A stretch of DNA of 64,000 nucleotides from Streptomyces sp. NBC_01264 (GTDB lineage: Bacteria; Actinomycetota; Actinomycetes; Streptomycetales; Streptomycetaceae), in NCBI RefSeq assembly GCF_026340675.1, contig NZ_JAPEOX010000001.1:6510001-6574000 (forward strand), read 5' to 3'. The notes under the pieces were generated by a model. That model did not search any database, was not told the DNA's origin, and saw only the letters and a list, made by a program, of their open reading frames with translations. The translations under genes were made by a program, and so were the position numbers. Each line of letters starts with the position of its first letter. Positions within the stretch are counted from its first letter, which is position 1. Shown in pieces: positions 47,655-55,741 of this stretch.

Positions 47655-49667
47655 ATGGACTACCGGCCTTCGAAACGGTTCAAGAAGACGGCCCTGGGCG
47701 CCTCGGCCGCCGCCCTGCTGCTCGCGCTCAACGCACCCGCCGCGCTCTCCTTCGCCGGGGACCGCTACCACTCGTACAAGATCGGACAGGCCGGCTACCG
47801 CGCCCAGTACGGCTCCTGGGGGCTGACCACCCTCCCCGAGGAGTACCGGATCAACGCGATGCACGCGGCGCTGCTGCGCACCGGCAAGGTGCTGCTGATC
47901 GCCGGCTCCGGCAACGACCAGCGCAACTTCGACAAGGGCACCTTCTCCACCGTCCTGTGGAACCCGCAGGACGACAGCTTCAAGAAGATCCCGACCCCGG
48001 AGGACTTCTTCTGCTCGGGCCACAGCCAACTCCCCGACGGACAGCTCCTGGTCGCCGGCGGGACCGCGCGCTACGAGGTGCTCGGCGGGAAGGTCACCCG
48101 GGCCGGCGGCGGCATGCGGGTCAAGAACGAGAGCCCCGACAAGGCGGTCACCCTGGCGAAGGGGACCGTCTTCCGGTCCCCCTCCGGCGTCGAGTACGTG
48201 TCGAAGTTCGCCGTCACCGTCCCGAAGGCCATCCGGCGGTTCGAGGTCGCCTACGGGCGCGGCGGGCAGATGATGCCGTGGAAGACCGAGGTGGTCGCCG
48301 CGGAGGCGCGCGTCTTCGTGGAGGCGGTCCGCGAGGGCGCCGCGGGGCTGACCACCCAGGCCGCCCAGTACGAGGTGGCCGGGCTCACCGCCAAGGACGC
48401 CCGCAACGTCTACGGGCTCGCGGAGCGGCTCAGCGCCGACAAGCAGGACTTCCAGGGCATCAAGTCCGCCTACGAGTTCGACCCGGTGGCGGAGAAGTAC
48501 GTACCGGTCGACCCGATGCGGGACGCCCGCTGGTACCCGACCCTGGTCGGCCTCCAGGACGGGCGGGTCCTCGCCGTGTCCGGGCTCAACGACGTGGGCG
48601 ACGTGGTCCCCGGCGACAACGAGTACTACGACCCGAAGACGAAGAAGTGGTCCAAGGGCCCCTTCCGCTACTTCCCGACCTACCCCGCCCTCTTCCTCAC
48701 CCAGGGCGGCAAACTGCTCTACACCGGCTCCAACGCGGGCTACGGGCCCAAGGGCAAGGGGCGCGAGCCCGGCGTGTGGGACCTGGCGACGAACCAGTAC
48801 CGCACGGTCGGCGGACTGGCCGACGCCGACCAGCTGGAGACCTCCTCGTCGGTCCTGCTCCCGCCGGCCCAGGACCAGAAGGTGATGGTGCTCGGCGGCG
48901 GCGGAGTCGGCGAGTCCCGGCTGTCCACCGACCGGACGGCGGTCGTGGACCTCAAGGCCGAGGTGCCGGTCTTCCGGTCGACGGCCCGGCTGCCGCAGGG
49001 CGTGCGCTACCTCAGCAGCGTGCTGCTGCCCGACGACTCCGTCTTCACCACGGGCGGCTCCGCCGACTACCGGGGCCGCGGCGCCAGCGACATCCGCAAG
49101 GCGCAGTTCTACTACCCGCGCACGGACACCTTCGTGGCCGCCGCGGCCCCCAAGGTCGGGCGCAACTACCACTCCGAGGCGTTGCTGCTGCCGGACGGCC
49201 GGGTGGCGACCTTCGGCTCCGACCCGCTCTTCGCGGACAAGGACAACACCAGACTGGGCCGGTTCGAACACCGGCTGGAGGTCTACAGCCCGCCGTACCT
49301 GTACCGGGCCCCGGCGCTGCGGCCGGTCCTGGGGGAGGGGCCCGAGGAGGTCGGGCCCGGCGGCCGCGCCACCTTCCCGGCACCGGAGGCGGAGCGGATC
49401 CAGCGGGCCCGGCTGATGCGGCCGAGCGCGGTCACGCACACCACCGACGTGGAGCAGCGCTCGATCGAGCTCGGACTGGAGAAGACGGCCGGAACGGTGA
49501 CGGTCGCCGTGCCGGCGGACCCGACGCTGGTGCCGCCCGGCTGGTACATGCTGTTCGTGACGGACGCGGACGGCACCCCGTCGGTGGCGAAGTGGATCCG
49601 GGTCCGGCCGGCCCCGGAGCCGGCGCCGCCGAAGCCACCGACGTCCAGGGACGGTTGGCTGAGCTAG
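47655..49667 (+). CDS. glxA: GlxA-like copper radical oxidase
   Basis: This is a 670-residue membrane-anchored protein (helix at about residues 12-33) of the galactose oxidase/GlxA group. The Cys120 in PEDFFCSGHSQLPDGQLL matches the thioether-forming Cys of GlxA. Later His residues (GRNYHSEALLLPDGRV, SAVTHTTDVEQRS) fit copper ligands, in a kelch-like propeller with a DUF1929-type C-terminus. It starts 3 bases after cslA, so it is co-translated. It is thought to oxidise the CslA glycan and mature it at the surface. Confidence 0.88.
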   Translation: MDYRPSKRFKKTALGASAAALLLALNAPAALSFAGDRYHSYKIGQAGYRAQYGSWGLTTLPEEYRINAMHAALLRTGKVLLIAGSGNDQRNFDKGTFSTVLWNPQDDSFKKIPTPEDFFCSGHSQLPDGQLLVAGGTARYEVLGGKVTRAGGGMRVKNESPDKAVTLAKGTVFRSPSGVEYVSKFAVTVPKAIRRFEVAYGRGGQMMPWKTEVVAAEARVFVEAVREGAAGLTTQAAQYEVAGLTAKDARNVYGLAERLSADKQDFQGIKSAYEFDPVAEKYVPVDPMRDARWYPTLVGLQDGRVLAVSGLNDVGDVVPGDNEYYDPKTKKWSKGPFRYFPTYPALFLTQGGKLLYTGSNAGYGPKGKGREPGVWDLATNQYRTVGGLADADQLETSSSVLLPPAQDQKVMVLGGGGVGESRLSTDRTAVVDLKAEVPVFRSTARLPQGVRYLSSVLLPDDSVFTTGGSADYRGRGASDIRKAQFYYPRTDTFVAAAAPKVGRNYHSEALLLPDGRVATFGSDPLFADKDNTRLGRFEHRLEVYSPPYLYRAPALRPVLGEGPEEVGPGGRATFPAPEAERIQRARLMRPSAVTHTTDVEQRSIELGLEKTAGTVTVAVPADPTLVPPGWYMLFVTDADGTPSVAKWIRVRPAPEPAPPKPPTSRDGWLS

Positions 49668-49701
49668 CCCGGATCCGGGGCGCCCTCAGTCCGCGGCGCC
49701 C

Positions 49702-50733
49702 TCAGTCCGTGGCGCGGCGGGCCAGGCCCAGGGCGTAGTCCGGCCACCACGTGCCCGCCGGGGGGCCGCCGCGGCAGGTGCCGTCCGATTCGCCGGGGCG
49801 CTTGACCCAGAGGTACGCGTCCACGAGCGGGTCGCCCGTACCGTCGGTCGGGGGCGTACCGAGGGCCCGGCCGGGCGGATTGCACCAGGCCTGGGCGCGG
49901 TCGCCCTGGAGCGGGCCGTCGCCGTTGCGGCTGGTGTCGATGACGAAGTGCTTGCCCTTGGTCGCCTTGGAGAGGGCGGCGCCGTACTCCCGGCCGGCCG
50001 CGCTGGGCTGGAAGTTGGAGACGTTGAGGGCGAAGCCGTCGGCACGGTCGAGTCCGGCCTCGTAGAGGGGATCGACCAGCTTCCGCTGGTCCGGGATCCA
50101 GGCCGGATTGCCGGCGTCCAGGTAGACCTTGGTGTTCTTGTTGCGCTTGAGCCGGTCGACGGCCTCGGAGAGCAGCCGCAGCCGCTCGTCGCGGTGGCCG
50201 GCCTGGGTGCAGCCGTCCACGAGGTGCGGGATCGCGTCCGGCTCCAGGACGACCAGGGCCTTGGTGTCGGCGATGTTGTCGGCGAAGGCCCCGATCCAGC
50301 TCCGGTACGCGGCGGCGTCCTTGGCTCCGCCCGCCGAGTGCTGGCCGCAGTCGCGGTGCGGGATGTTGTACGCGACGAGGACCAGGGTGCGGCCGGCCGT
50401 ACGGGCACTCGCCCGGGCCCGTCGGATCTCCGGGCCGGGGTCGCCGGCCGGGCCCCACAGGGCCATCGGCCGGTCGGCGATGCGGCGCAGCACCTGGGCG
50501 TCGCTGTTGCGGCCCTGCGCCTCCCAGGCGGCGACCTGGCGGGCGGCGTCGCTCTGCGGGTCCACCCAGAACGGGGACTCGTCGACGAGGCCGATCCCTG
50601 CCGGGTGGTGGGGCGGGGCGGATTCCGGCTGGGCGGTGGGGGTGGGTGAGCAGGCGGCTGCCGCCGTGAGGGCGAGGGCCAGGGTGAGGAGGGTCACGGG
50701 GCGGCTGCGCGGGGCTCTGCGGGGGGCTGGCAT
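49702..50733 (-). CDS. Secreted GH6 lipoprotein (CslZ-like endoglucanase)
   Basis: This is a 343-residue GH6 protein with a lipobox TAAAACSP (Cys28), so it is a lipid-anchored surface enzyme. The catalytic Asp region LVVLEPDAIPHL and the upstream LVAYNIPHRDCGQHSAGG are typical of family 6, followed by FVIDTSRNGDGP and the C-terminal WVKRPGESDGTC. It cleaves beta-1,4-glucans. It converges with cslA-glxA, and a GH6 enzyme (CslZ) is encoded next to glxA in S. lividans/coelicolor as well, which supports the set. Confidence 0.9.
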   Translation of the reverse strand: MPAPRRAPRSRPVTLLTLALALTAAAACSPTPTAQPESAPPHHPAGIGLVDESPFWVDPQSDAARQVAAWEAQGRNSDAQVLRRIADRPMALWGPAGDPGPEIRRARASARTAGRTLVLVAYNIPHRDCGQHSAGGAKDAAAYRSWIGAFADNIADTKALVVLEPDAIPHLVDGCTQAGHRDERLRLLSEAVDRLKRNKNTKVYLDAGNPAWIPDQRKLVDPLYEAGLDRADGFALNVSNFQPSAAGREYGAALSKATKGKHFVIDTSRNGDGPLQGDRAQAWCNPPGRALGTPPTDGTGDPLVDAYLWVKRPGESDGTCRGGPPAGTWWPDYALGLARRATD

Positions 50734-50867
50734 CCGGCTTCCTCGGGGCGAAGGGGCGGGCGGCTGCGGGCCGGGTCATCGTGACATAACGGGCAGTCAG
50801 GGCAGAGCGCGACACTGCCGAGTGCGGCCGGGCGGGGGGAGGGCGTGGGGCTGCGCGGGGCCGTCCC

Positions 50868-51932
50868 CTACCCGCCCTTCCTCCGTTCCCCGGGCTGCGC
50901 CCGGACCGCCTCGGGGGCTCCGCCCCCGGACCCCCGCGCCTCAAGCGCCGGCGGGGCTGGATTGGTCAGGGCGATCGCCAGCGGGGTGCGTTCGTAGAGG
51001 ATCTGGTGGCCGTGGCGGGAGGGGATGAGGAGGCCGGCCTGCTGGAGGGTTTTCAGGTGGGCGGAGACCGTGGAGGGGGCCAGGGACAGGCGGTGGGCCA
51101 GGGTGGTGGTCGAGGCCGGTTCGGTGAGCGCGCACAGGACGTCCGCGCGGGCGCGGCCCAGGAGGCGGGCCAGGGCCTGGGGGGCCGGGCCCGCGGGGGC
51201 CGTCCACAGGGCGCCGATGCCCCGGGCCGGGTACACGAGGGTCGGCTGCCACGGCGGGTCGTAGCCGCCCACCACCTCCGGCCAGACGAAGGCGCTCGGC
51301 ATGAGGAGCAGCCCCTGGCCGTCGAGGGAGCGGTCGTGGTGGCCCGCGCGGGCGATGGTGAGGGTCTTCCCCGACCAGCGCAGATCCGGGTGGAGCCCGT
51401 CGAAGAGGGCCTCCAGCCCGCCCGCGGCCAGCCGCCGGGAGTGGAACAGGATGTCCGCCTCCAGCAGGGCGCGCAGCCGGGGCCAGTGCGGGGCGACCAG
51501 CGTCCGCCAGGCCTGCTCGTAGAGGTCGGCCAGTTCCCGGACCGCCCGCTCCGGATCCGCGAGCATCCGCTGCCCGGCCGCGCTCTCCAGGGCGCCCGGG
51601 GTGCAGACCAGGGAGCGCCTCAGGTCGTCCCGGGCCGCCTGCGGATCGGCGGCCCGGACCCGCGCGAGCTCCTCCTCGAAGGTGACCGATGGGCCCGTCG
51701 GCGGCGGGCTGAGGAAGTCCGGATTGTGCCCCGCGCGCGGCATCAGCAGCCACAGCGGCCGCAGGTCCAGCCCGCCGGCCGCGTCGCGGATCCCGCGCAG
51801 CCAGGGCAGGTGGTAGGCGTGGCGGCGCTGGTCCAGGAGGACCCGTACCGCCTCCTGGGTCTCCCAGCGGGGCGAGATCGAGAACCGGCAGCGCAGCAGG
51901 TCGGCGGCGCCGAAGCGGAAGTGGAAGGGCAC
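50868..51932 (-). CDS. Winged-helix regulator, DUF5937/ArsR-like C-terminus
   Basis: This is a 354-residue protein with a long N-terminal domain (FHFRFGAADLLRCRFSISPRWE) and a C-terminal winged helix (TTTLAHRLSLAPSTVSAHL then KTLQQAGLL) of ArsR type. It is divergent from the MFS gene, so it probably controls it. The last 20 or so residues (RGSGGGAPEAVRAQPGERRKGG) are encoded by a dispersed GC-rich repeat, and the true functional end is near ALTNPAPPALE. Confidence 0.82.
   Translation of the reverse strand: MPFHFRFGAADLLRCRFSISPRWETQEAVRVLLDQRRHAYHLPWLRGIRDAAGGLDLRPLWLLMPRAGHNPDFLSPPPTGPSVTFEEELARVRAADPQAARDDLRRSLVCTPGALESAAGQRMLADPERAVRELADLYEQAWRTLVAPHWPRLRALLEADILFHSRRLAAGGLEALFDGLHPDLRWSGKTLTIARAGHHDRSLDGQGLLLMPSAFVWPEVVGGYDPPWQPTLVYPARGIGALWTAPAGPAPQALARLLGRARADVLCALTEPASTTTLAHRLSLAPSTVSAHLKTLQQAGLLIPSRHGHQILYERTPLAIALTNPAPPALEARGSGGGAPEAVRAQPGERRKGG
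50878..50960. repeat. Dispersed Streptomyces intergenic repeat overlapping a gene end
   Basis: The sequence includes CGGGCTGCGCCCGGACCGCC, GGGGGCTCCGCCCCCGG and CGCCTCAAGCGCCGGCGG, a familiar composite repeat found in many Streptomyces intergenic regions. A similar fragment (CTGGGGGTCGCCCCCAGACC) precedes atpA. It forms strong hairpins and may act as a terminator. Confidence 0.65.
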
Positions 51933-52078
51933 GGGTCCCTCCGGGGGCGGGTGGGGTGAGGTGGGGCGGGGCTGCCCGGCTGCCGTGGCGGCAGGCCCGG
52001 CCGTCCGGCCAGCGGTGGGTGATTCGGGTGGGGGCGAATGTCTGGCACCCCAGCCTAGGCGCCGCCAGGGTGCACCGT

Positions 52079-53434
52079 ATGACCACCGCAGACCCGTCCC
52101 CGACCTCGGCGACCACCGCCCCCGGCCCGGGCGCGCCGGGCCGGGCCCCGTCCCGCGCCACCGCTCCCGGGTCCGCTCCCGGACCCGGAGGGCCGCCCGG
52201 TCCGGGATCTCCGCCGGAGTCCGCCGGATACCGGGCCGTCTTCCGGGTCGGGGAGTTCCGGCCGGTGTTCGCCGCGCACCTGCTGTCCGTGCTCGGCGTC
52301 GTCATCGCCGAGATCTCCCTCACCGTCCTCGTCTACCGCGCCACCGGCTCCCCCCTGATGAGCGCGCTCACCTTCGCCCTCGGCTTCCTCCCCTACGCCC
52401 TCGGCGGCACCCTCCTCGCGCCGCTCGCCGACCGGCTCCCCGCCCGCCGGGTGCTCGTCGGCTGCGACCTCGTCTGCGCGGCCTGCGCCGCCGCCATGGC
52501 CGCGCCCGGCACCCCGGTCGCGCTCCTGCTCGTACTGCGCTGCGCGATGGCCTTCGTCGCGCCGCTGTTCCAGGGCACTCGCAGCGCCTCCCTCGCCGAC
52601 GTCCTCGGCGCCGGCGAGGCCTACGTACTGGGCCGCTCGCTGCTGCGCATGGTGGCGCAGAGCGCCCAGCTCATCGGCTTCGGGCTCGGCGGCCTGCTGC
52701 TCACCGTGGTGGCCCCGCGCGGGGCCATCCTCCTGACGGCCGCCGGTTTCCTCGGCTCCGCGGTCCTGCTGCGCCTGGGCACCCGGGCCCGGCCCGCCCG
52801 GTCCGCGGGTGCCGGTGCGCGGGTCTCCCCGCTCGCGGGGGTGCGCGCCGTCCTGGGCCACCGCCGGCTGCGGGCCCTGACCCTGCTGGCCTGGCTGCCC
52901 CCGCTCTTCGTGGTCGTACCCGAGGCCCTGCTGACCCCGTACGCCTCCGGCCTCGGCATCTCCACCGCCGGGCTGGGGCTGCTGATGTGCGCGATGCCCG
53001 TCGGAGCCATCGCCGGGGAGGTGTGGGCGGGTTCGGCGCTCACCGCCCGAACGCGTTCGCGGATCACGGCCCCGCTCGCGGCGCTCTCGCTGCTGCCGCT
53101 GCTCGCGTACGCCGTCCGGCCCGGCCTCCCGGTCCTGTGGGGCGCGCTCGTCCTGGCCGGGCTGGCCCACGCGTACACCCTGGGGCTCGACCAGTGGTAC
53201 GTCGAGGCCGCGCCCGACGAGCTGCGCGGCCGGGCGATGACCCTGCTCAGCACCGGGCTGATGACCCTTCAGGGCGTCGGCATGGCGCTCGCCGGGGTCG
53301 CGGCGGAGTTCCTGCCCGTGCACGTGGTCGTCACCTCGGCCGCGGTGCTGGGCACCGGGGTCGTCCTGCTGCTGCTCGCCGAGGTGCGCCGGACGGACGG
53401 GCCGAGGCGTGAGACGGATCCCGCCGCCAAATGA
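52079..53434 (+). CDS. MFS transporter
   Basis: This is a 451-residue major facilitator with about 12 membrane segments after a Pro/Thr/Gly-rich N-terminus of some 60 residues. The conserved loop LAPLADRLPARRVLVGCDL after helix 2 identifies it. It could export a drug or metabolite. The ATG at 52079 follows CAGGGTG. It is divergent from the DUF5937 regulator (146-base gap with a GGCACCC...GGGTGC dyad). Confidence 0.9.
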   Translation: MTTADPSPTSATTAPGPGAPGRAPSRATAPGSAPGPGGPPGPGSPPESAGYRAVFRVGEFRPVFAAHLLSVLGVVIAEISLTVLVYRATGSPLMSALTFALGFLPYALGGTLLAPLADRLPARRVLVGCDLVCAACAAAMAAPGTPVALLLVLRCAMAFVAPLFQGTRSASLADVLGAGEAYVLGRSLLRMVAQSAQLIGFGLGGLLLTVVAPRGAILLTAAGFLGSAVLLRLGTRARPARSAGAGARVSPLAGVRAVLGHRRLRALTLLAWLPPLFVVVPEALLTPYASGLGISTAGLGLLMCAMPVGAIAGEVWAGSALTARTRSRITAPLAALSLLPLLAYAVRPGLPVLWGALVLAGLAHAYTLGLDQWYVEAAPDELRGRAMTLLSTGLMTLQGVGMALAGVAAEFLPVHVVVTSAAVLGTGVVLLLLAEVRRTDGPRRETDPAAK

Positions 53435-53455
53435 CCGCCCGGTAGGGTCTGGTGC

Positions 53456-53965
53456 GTGCCCAAGCCGCTCAGCCTTCCCTTCGACCCCATCGCCCGCGCC
53501 GACGAACTCTGGCAGCAGCGCTGGGGTCCGGTGCCCTCGATGGCCGCGATCACCTCGATCATGAGGGCGCACCAGATCCTGCTCGGCGAGGTCGACGCGG
53601 TCGTCAAGCCGTACGGTCTGACCTTCGCGCGCTACGAGGCGCTCGTGCTGCTGACCTTCTCCAAGGCCGGGGAACTGCCGATGTCGAAGATCGGCGAGCG
53701 GCTGATGGTGCACCCGACGTCGGTGACGAACACCGTGGACCGGCTGGTGAAGTCCGGCCTCGTCGCCCGGCGTCCGAACCCGAACGACGGGCGCGGCACG
53801 CTCGCGTCGATCACGGACAAGGGCCGCGAGGTGGTCGAGGCGGCCACGAAGGCGCTGATGGAGATCGACTTCGGGCTGGGCGCCTACGACGCCGAGGAGT
53901 GCGGGGAGATCTTCGCGCTGCTGCGCCCGCTCCGGGTGGCGGCGTCCGACTTCGAGGAGAAGTGA
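53456..53965 (+). CDS. MarR-family transcriptional regulator
   Basis: This is a 169-residue winged-helix protein with LTFARYEALVLLTFSKAGELPMSKIGERL and DRLVKSGLVARRPNPNDGRGT (DxR wing). It starts at GTG 53456, 21 bases after the MFS stop. From memory, it is the conserved neighbour upstream of the icmA locus. Its targets are unknown; the icmA palindrome is a candidate. Confidence 0.9.
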   Translation: MPKPLSLPFDPIARADELWQQRWGPVPSMAAITSIMRAHQILLGEVDAVVKPYGLTFARYEALVLLTFSKAGELPMSKIGERLMVHPTSVTNTVDRLVKSGLVARRPNPNDGRGTLASITDKGREVVEAATKALMEIDFGLGAYDAEECGEIFALLRPLRVAASDFEEK

Positions 53966-54130
53966 CCGCGGTCGCCTGACGCGCGGGCGCCGTGGGGGCC
54001 TCGTGCTTCCGGGGGCCGCCGCGGCCGCCGCGACGTACGCTCGGCAGGGGACCCCATGGCCGGCAGGCACGGCCCGGGCGGCGGGCCGGTGGTCCGGACC
54101 CGGCCCGGCCCGGACCGCGCGGGAGGACCG

Positions 54131-55246
54131 ATGACCGCACTCGGCGACCTGATCGAGATCGACGACCGGACCCTGCTGGTCGTCGGACAGGAACTGGACC
54201 TCACCCGGGACCGGCCGGACGTCGCCAACGCCCTCGTGCACAGGGCGGGGGACACCCTCGTGATCGTCGACACCGGTGTCACCACGGCCTTCCGCGCGGC
54301 GCTGCGGGAGGCCGCCGGGCGGGTCCGGCCCTGGTCGCGGGCGCTGGTGCTCACCACGCACGGCCACCTCGACCACGTCGGCAACAACGACCTGGCCGAC
54401 GCGCTGGGCGTACCGGCCGAGCACTGGGTCCCCGCCCCGGACCTCGACCAGATGCGGGACCCGGTGGACTACTGGGCGCGGGCCTTCGAGCGCGTCGCCG
54501 GAGCCGCGGTGCTGACCGACCCCGCGGGGACCGCGGCCCGGGTGGTCGCGCTCTTCCAGCCGATGCGCCCCTTCGGAGAGACGACCCGGACCTACGAGGA
54601 ACGGCCGCTGGAGCTGATCAGGACCGGCCCGCTCCGCTCCACCGGGTGGACCTTCGCCGACGGCGCGGTCCGCGTGCTGCGCAGCCAGGGCCACTGCGCC
54701 GGGCACGTGATCGTGCACCTGCGCGACCCGGGGGTCCTGCACCTGTCCGACGAGGGCAACGGCCCCTGCGGCCCGATGGCCGACGCCGACCAGCTCAAGA
54801 TCCAGAGCGTGCTGGGCGCCGCGGCCCTGCTCCTCGAGGAGGGCGAGGTGGTGTTCCTCACCGACGGGCACACCTTCGCCGTGCGCCGCGGCGCCGAGGC
54901 GGTGTCCCACCTCGACGGGCTGCTGGAGCAGGCCACCGCCCTGGGGGAGGCCTCGCTGGGGCTGGTCGGGGAGGGGGAGGAGGTCGCCCCGGGAGCGTTC
55001 ACCGCCCGGTACGCGCAGGTCATGGCCGACCTGGGCGTCGGCGGAGCCAACCCGAACACGCTGTTCACCGCCATGTCGGCGGTCAACCAGCTCCGTGAGC
55101 TGGGTCTGCGCCCGGAGTCCGGAGCCGCCGACGCGCCCTGGTCCCGGCCCCCGCTGCGCGACCCGGAGCCGGCCGCCCCGCCCCCCCCGGCTGACCCGGC
55201 CCGCGTCAAGATCGTGCAAACCGGACGGCTAGGCTCGACCGCATGA
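54131..55246 (+). CDS. Metallo-beta-lactamase fold hydrolase
   Basis: This is a 371-residue protein with the metal-binding motif THGHLDHVG, the fold's second His region (SQGHCAGHVIVHL) and DEGNGPCGPM. It resembles the larger MBL-fold enzymes acting on esters or sulfates. ATG 54131 has GGAGG upstream. A preceding in-frame ATG 25 codons up lacks conserved-looking sequence. Its stop overlaps the DUF3817 gene start (ATGA). Confidence 0.88.
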   Translation: MTALGDLIEIDDRTLLVVGQELDLTRDRPDVANALVHRAGDTLVIVDTGVTTAFRAALREAAGRVRPWSRALVLTTHGHLDHVGNNDLADALGVPAEHWVPAPDLDQMRDPVDYWARAFERVAGAAVLTDPAGTAARVVALFQPMRPFGETTRTYEERPLELIRTGPLRSTGWTFADGAVRVLRSQGHCAGHVIVHLRDPGVLHLSDEGNGPCGPMADADQLKIQSVLGAAALLLEEGEVVFLTDGHTFAVRRGAEAVSHLDGLLEQATALGEASLGLVGEGEEVAPGAFTARYAQVMADLGVGGANPNTLFTAMSAVNQLRELGLRPESGAADAPWSRPPLRDPEPAAPPPPADPARVKIVQTGRLGSTA

Positions 55247-55572
55247 AACGAAGCGTGCTGACCCGCTACCGCGTCATGGCCTACGTGACCGCGGTCATGC
55301 TCCTGATCCTCTGCGCCTGCATGGTGGCGAAGTACGGCTTCGACACCGGCGCCGACCTGACCTTCGCGGTCTCGCAGGCGCACGGTGTGCTGTTCATGAT
55401 CTACCTGGTGTTCGCCTTCGACCTGGGCTCCAAGGCCAAGTGGTCCTTCGGCAAGCTCCTGTGGGTCCTGGTCTCCGGCACCATCCCGTTGGCCGCGTTC
55501 TTCGTCGAGCGCAAGGTCCGCGCCGAGGTCGAGCCTCTCGTCGTCGGCGACCCGGCCGCGGCCCGCGCCTGA
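55243..55572 (+). CDS. DUF3817 family membrane protein (second copy)
   Basis: This is a 109-residue protein with three membrane segments (about 9-28, 39-60, 70-88) and the KAKWSFGK loop as in the copy at 37322. It overlaps the MBL-fold gene by four bases. It is paralogous to the DUF3817 gene beside the thiamine-binding gene; roles are unknown. Confidence 0.85.
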   Translation: MKRSVLTRYRVMAYVTAVMLLILCACMVAKYGFDTGADLTFAVSQAHGVLFMIYLVFAFDLGSKAKWSFGKLLWVLVSGTIPLAAFFVERKVRAEVEPLVVGDPAAARA

Positions 55573-55586
55573 CCTCGGGCGATCAG

Positions 55587-55670
55587 CCCGCGTGGATCCA
55601 CCCGCGTGGATCCACCCGCGTGGATCCACCCGCGTTGATCCACTCGCGTTGATCCACCCGCGTTGATCCA
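55587..55670. repeat. Six-copy 14-bp tandem repeat upstream of icmA
   Basis: CCCGCGTGGATCCA is present three times, then CCCGCGTTGATCCA-type units three times (one with CTCGCG). It occupies most of the gap before icmA. There are no spacers, so it is not a CRISPR array. The TGGATCCA palindrome recurs in the first three units. Confidence 0.92.
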
Positions 55671-55710
55671 TCCACCCCCGGGACGACTCCCCGGGGGTTG
55701 GCCATCGACA

Positions 55711-55732
55711 TTTACTAGGACGTCCTAGTAAA
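55711..55732. promoter_or_regulatory. 22-bp perfect palindrome before icmA, candidate operator
   Basis: The arms TTTACTAGGAC and GTCCTAGTAAA form a perfect 22-bp dyad ending 9 bases before the icmA start. Its size and symmetry suit a homodimeric repressor such as a TetR- or MarR-family protein; both types are encoded nearby. Its position over the translation start region means binding would block transcription or initiation. TetR-type control of short-chain acyl-CoA genes (AccR) is known in Streptomyces. Confidence 0.75.
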
Positions 55733-55741
55733 TTCAGGGGT

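Noticed and set aside
45129..49439. A 1436-codon open frame on the minus strand opposite cslA-glxA
   Set aside because: It is a shadow frame of GC-rich genes; the plus-strand genes show clear family motifs.
52055..55219. A 1054-codon minus-strand frame across MFS, MarR and MBL genes
   Set aside because: It spans three well-supported plus-strand genes and has Gly/Arg/His-rich composition without motifs.
55587..55670. Possible CRISPR array
   Set aside because: The 14-bp units are directly adjacent with no spacers and no cas genes are nearby.
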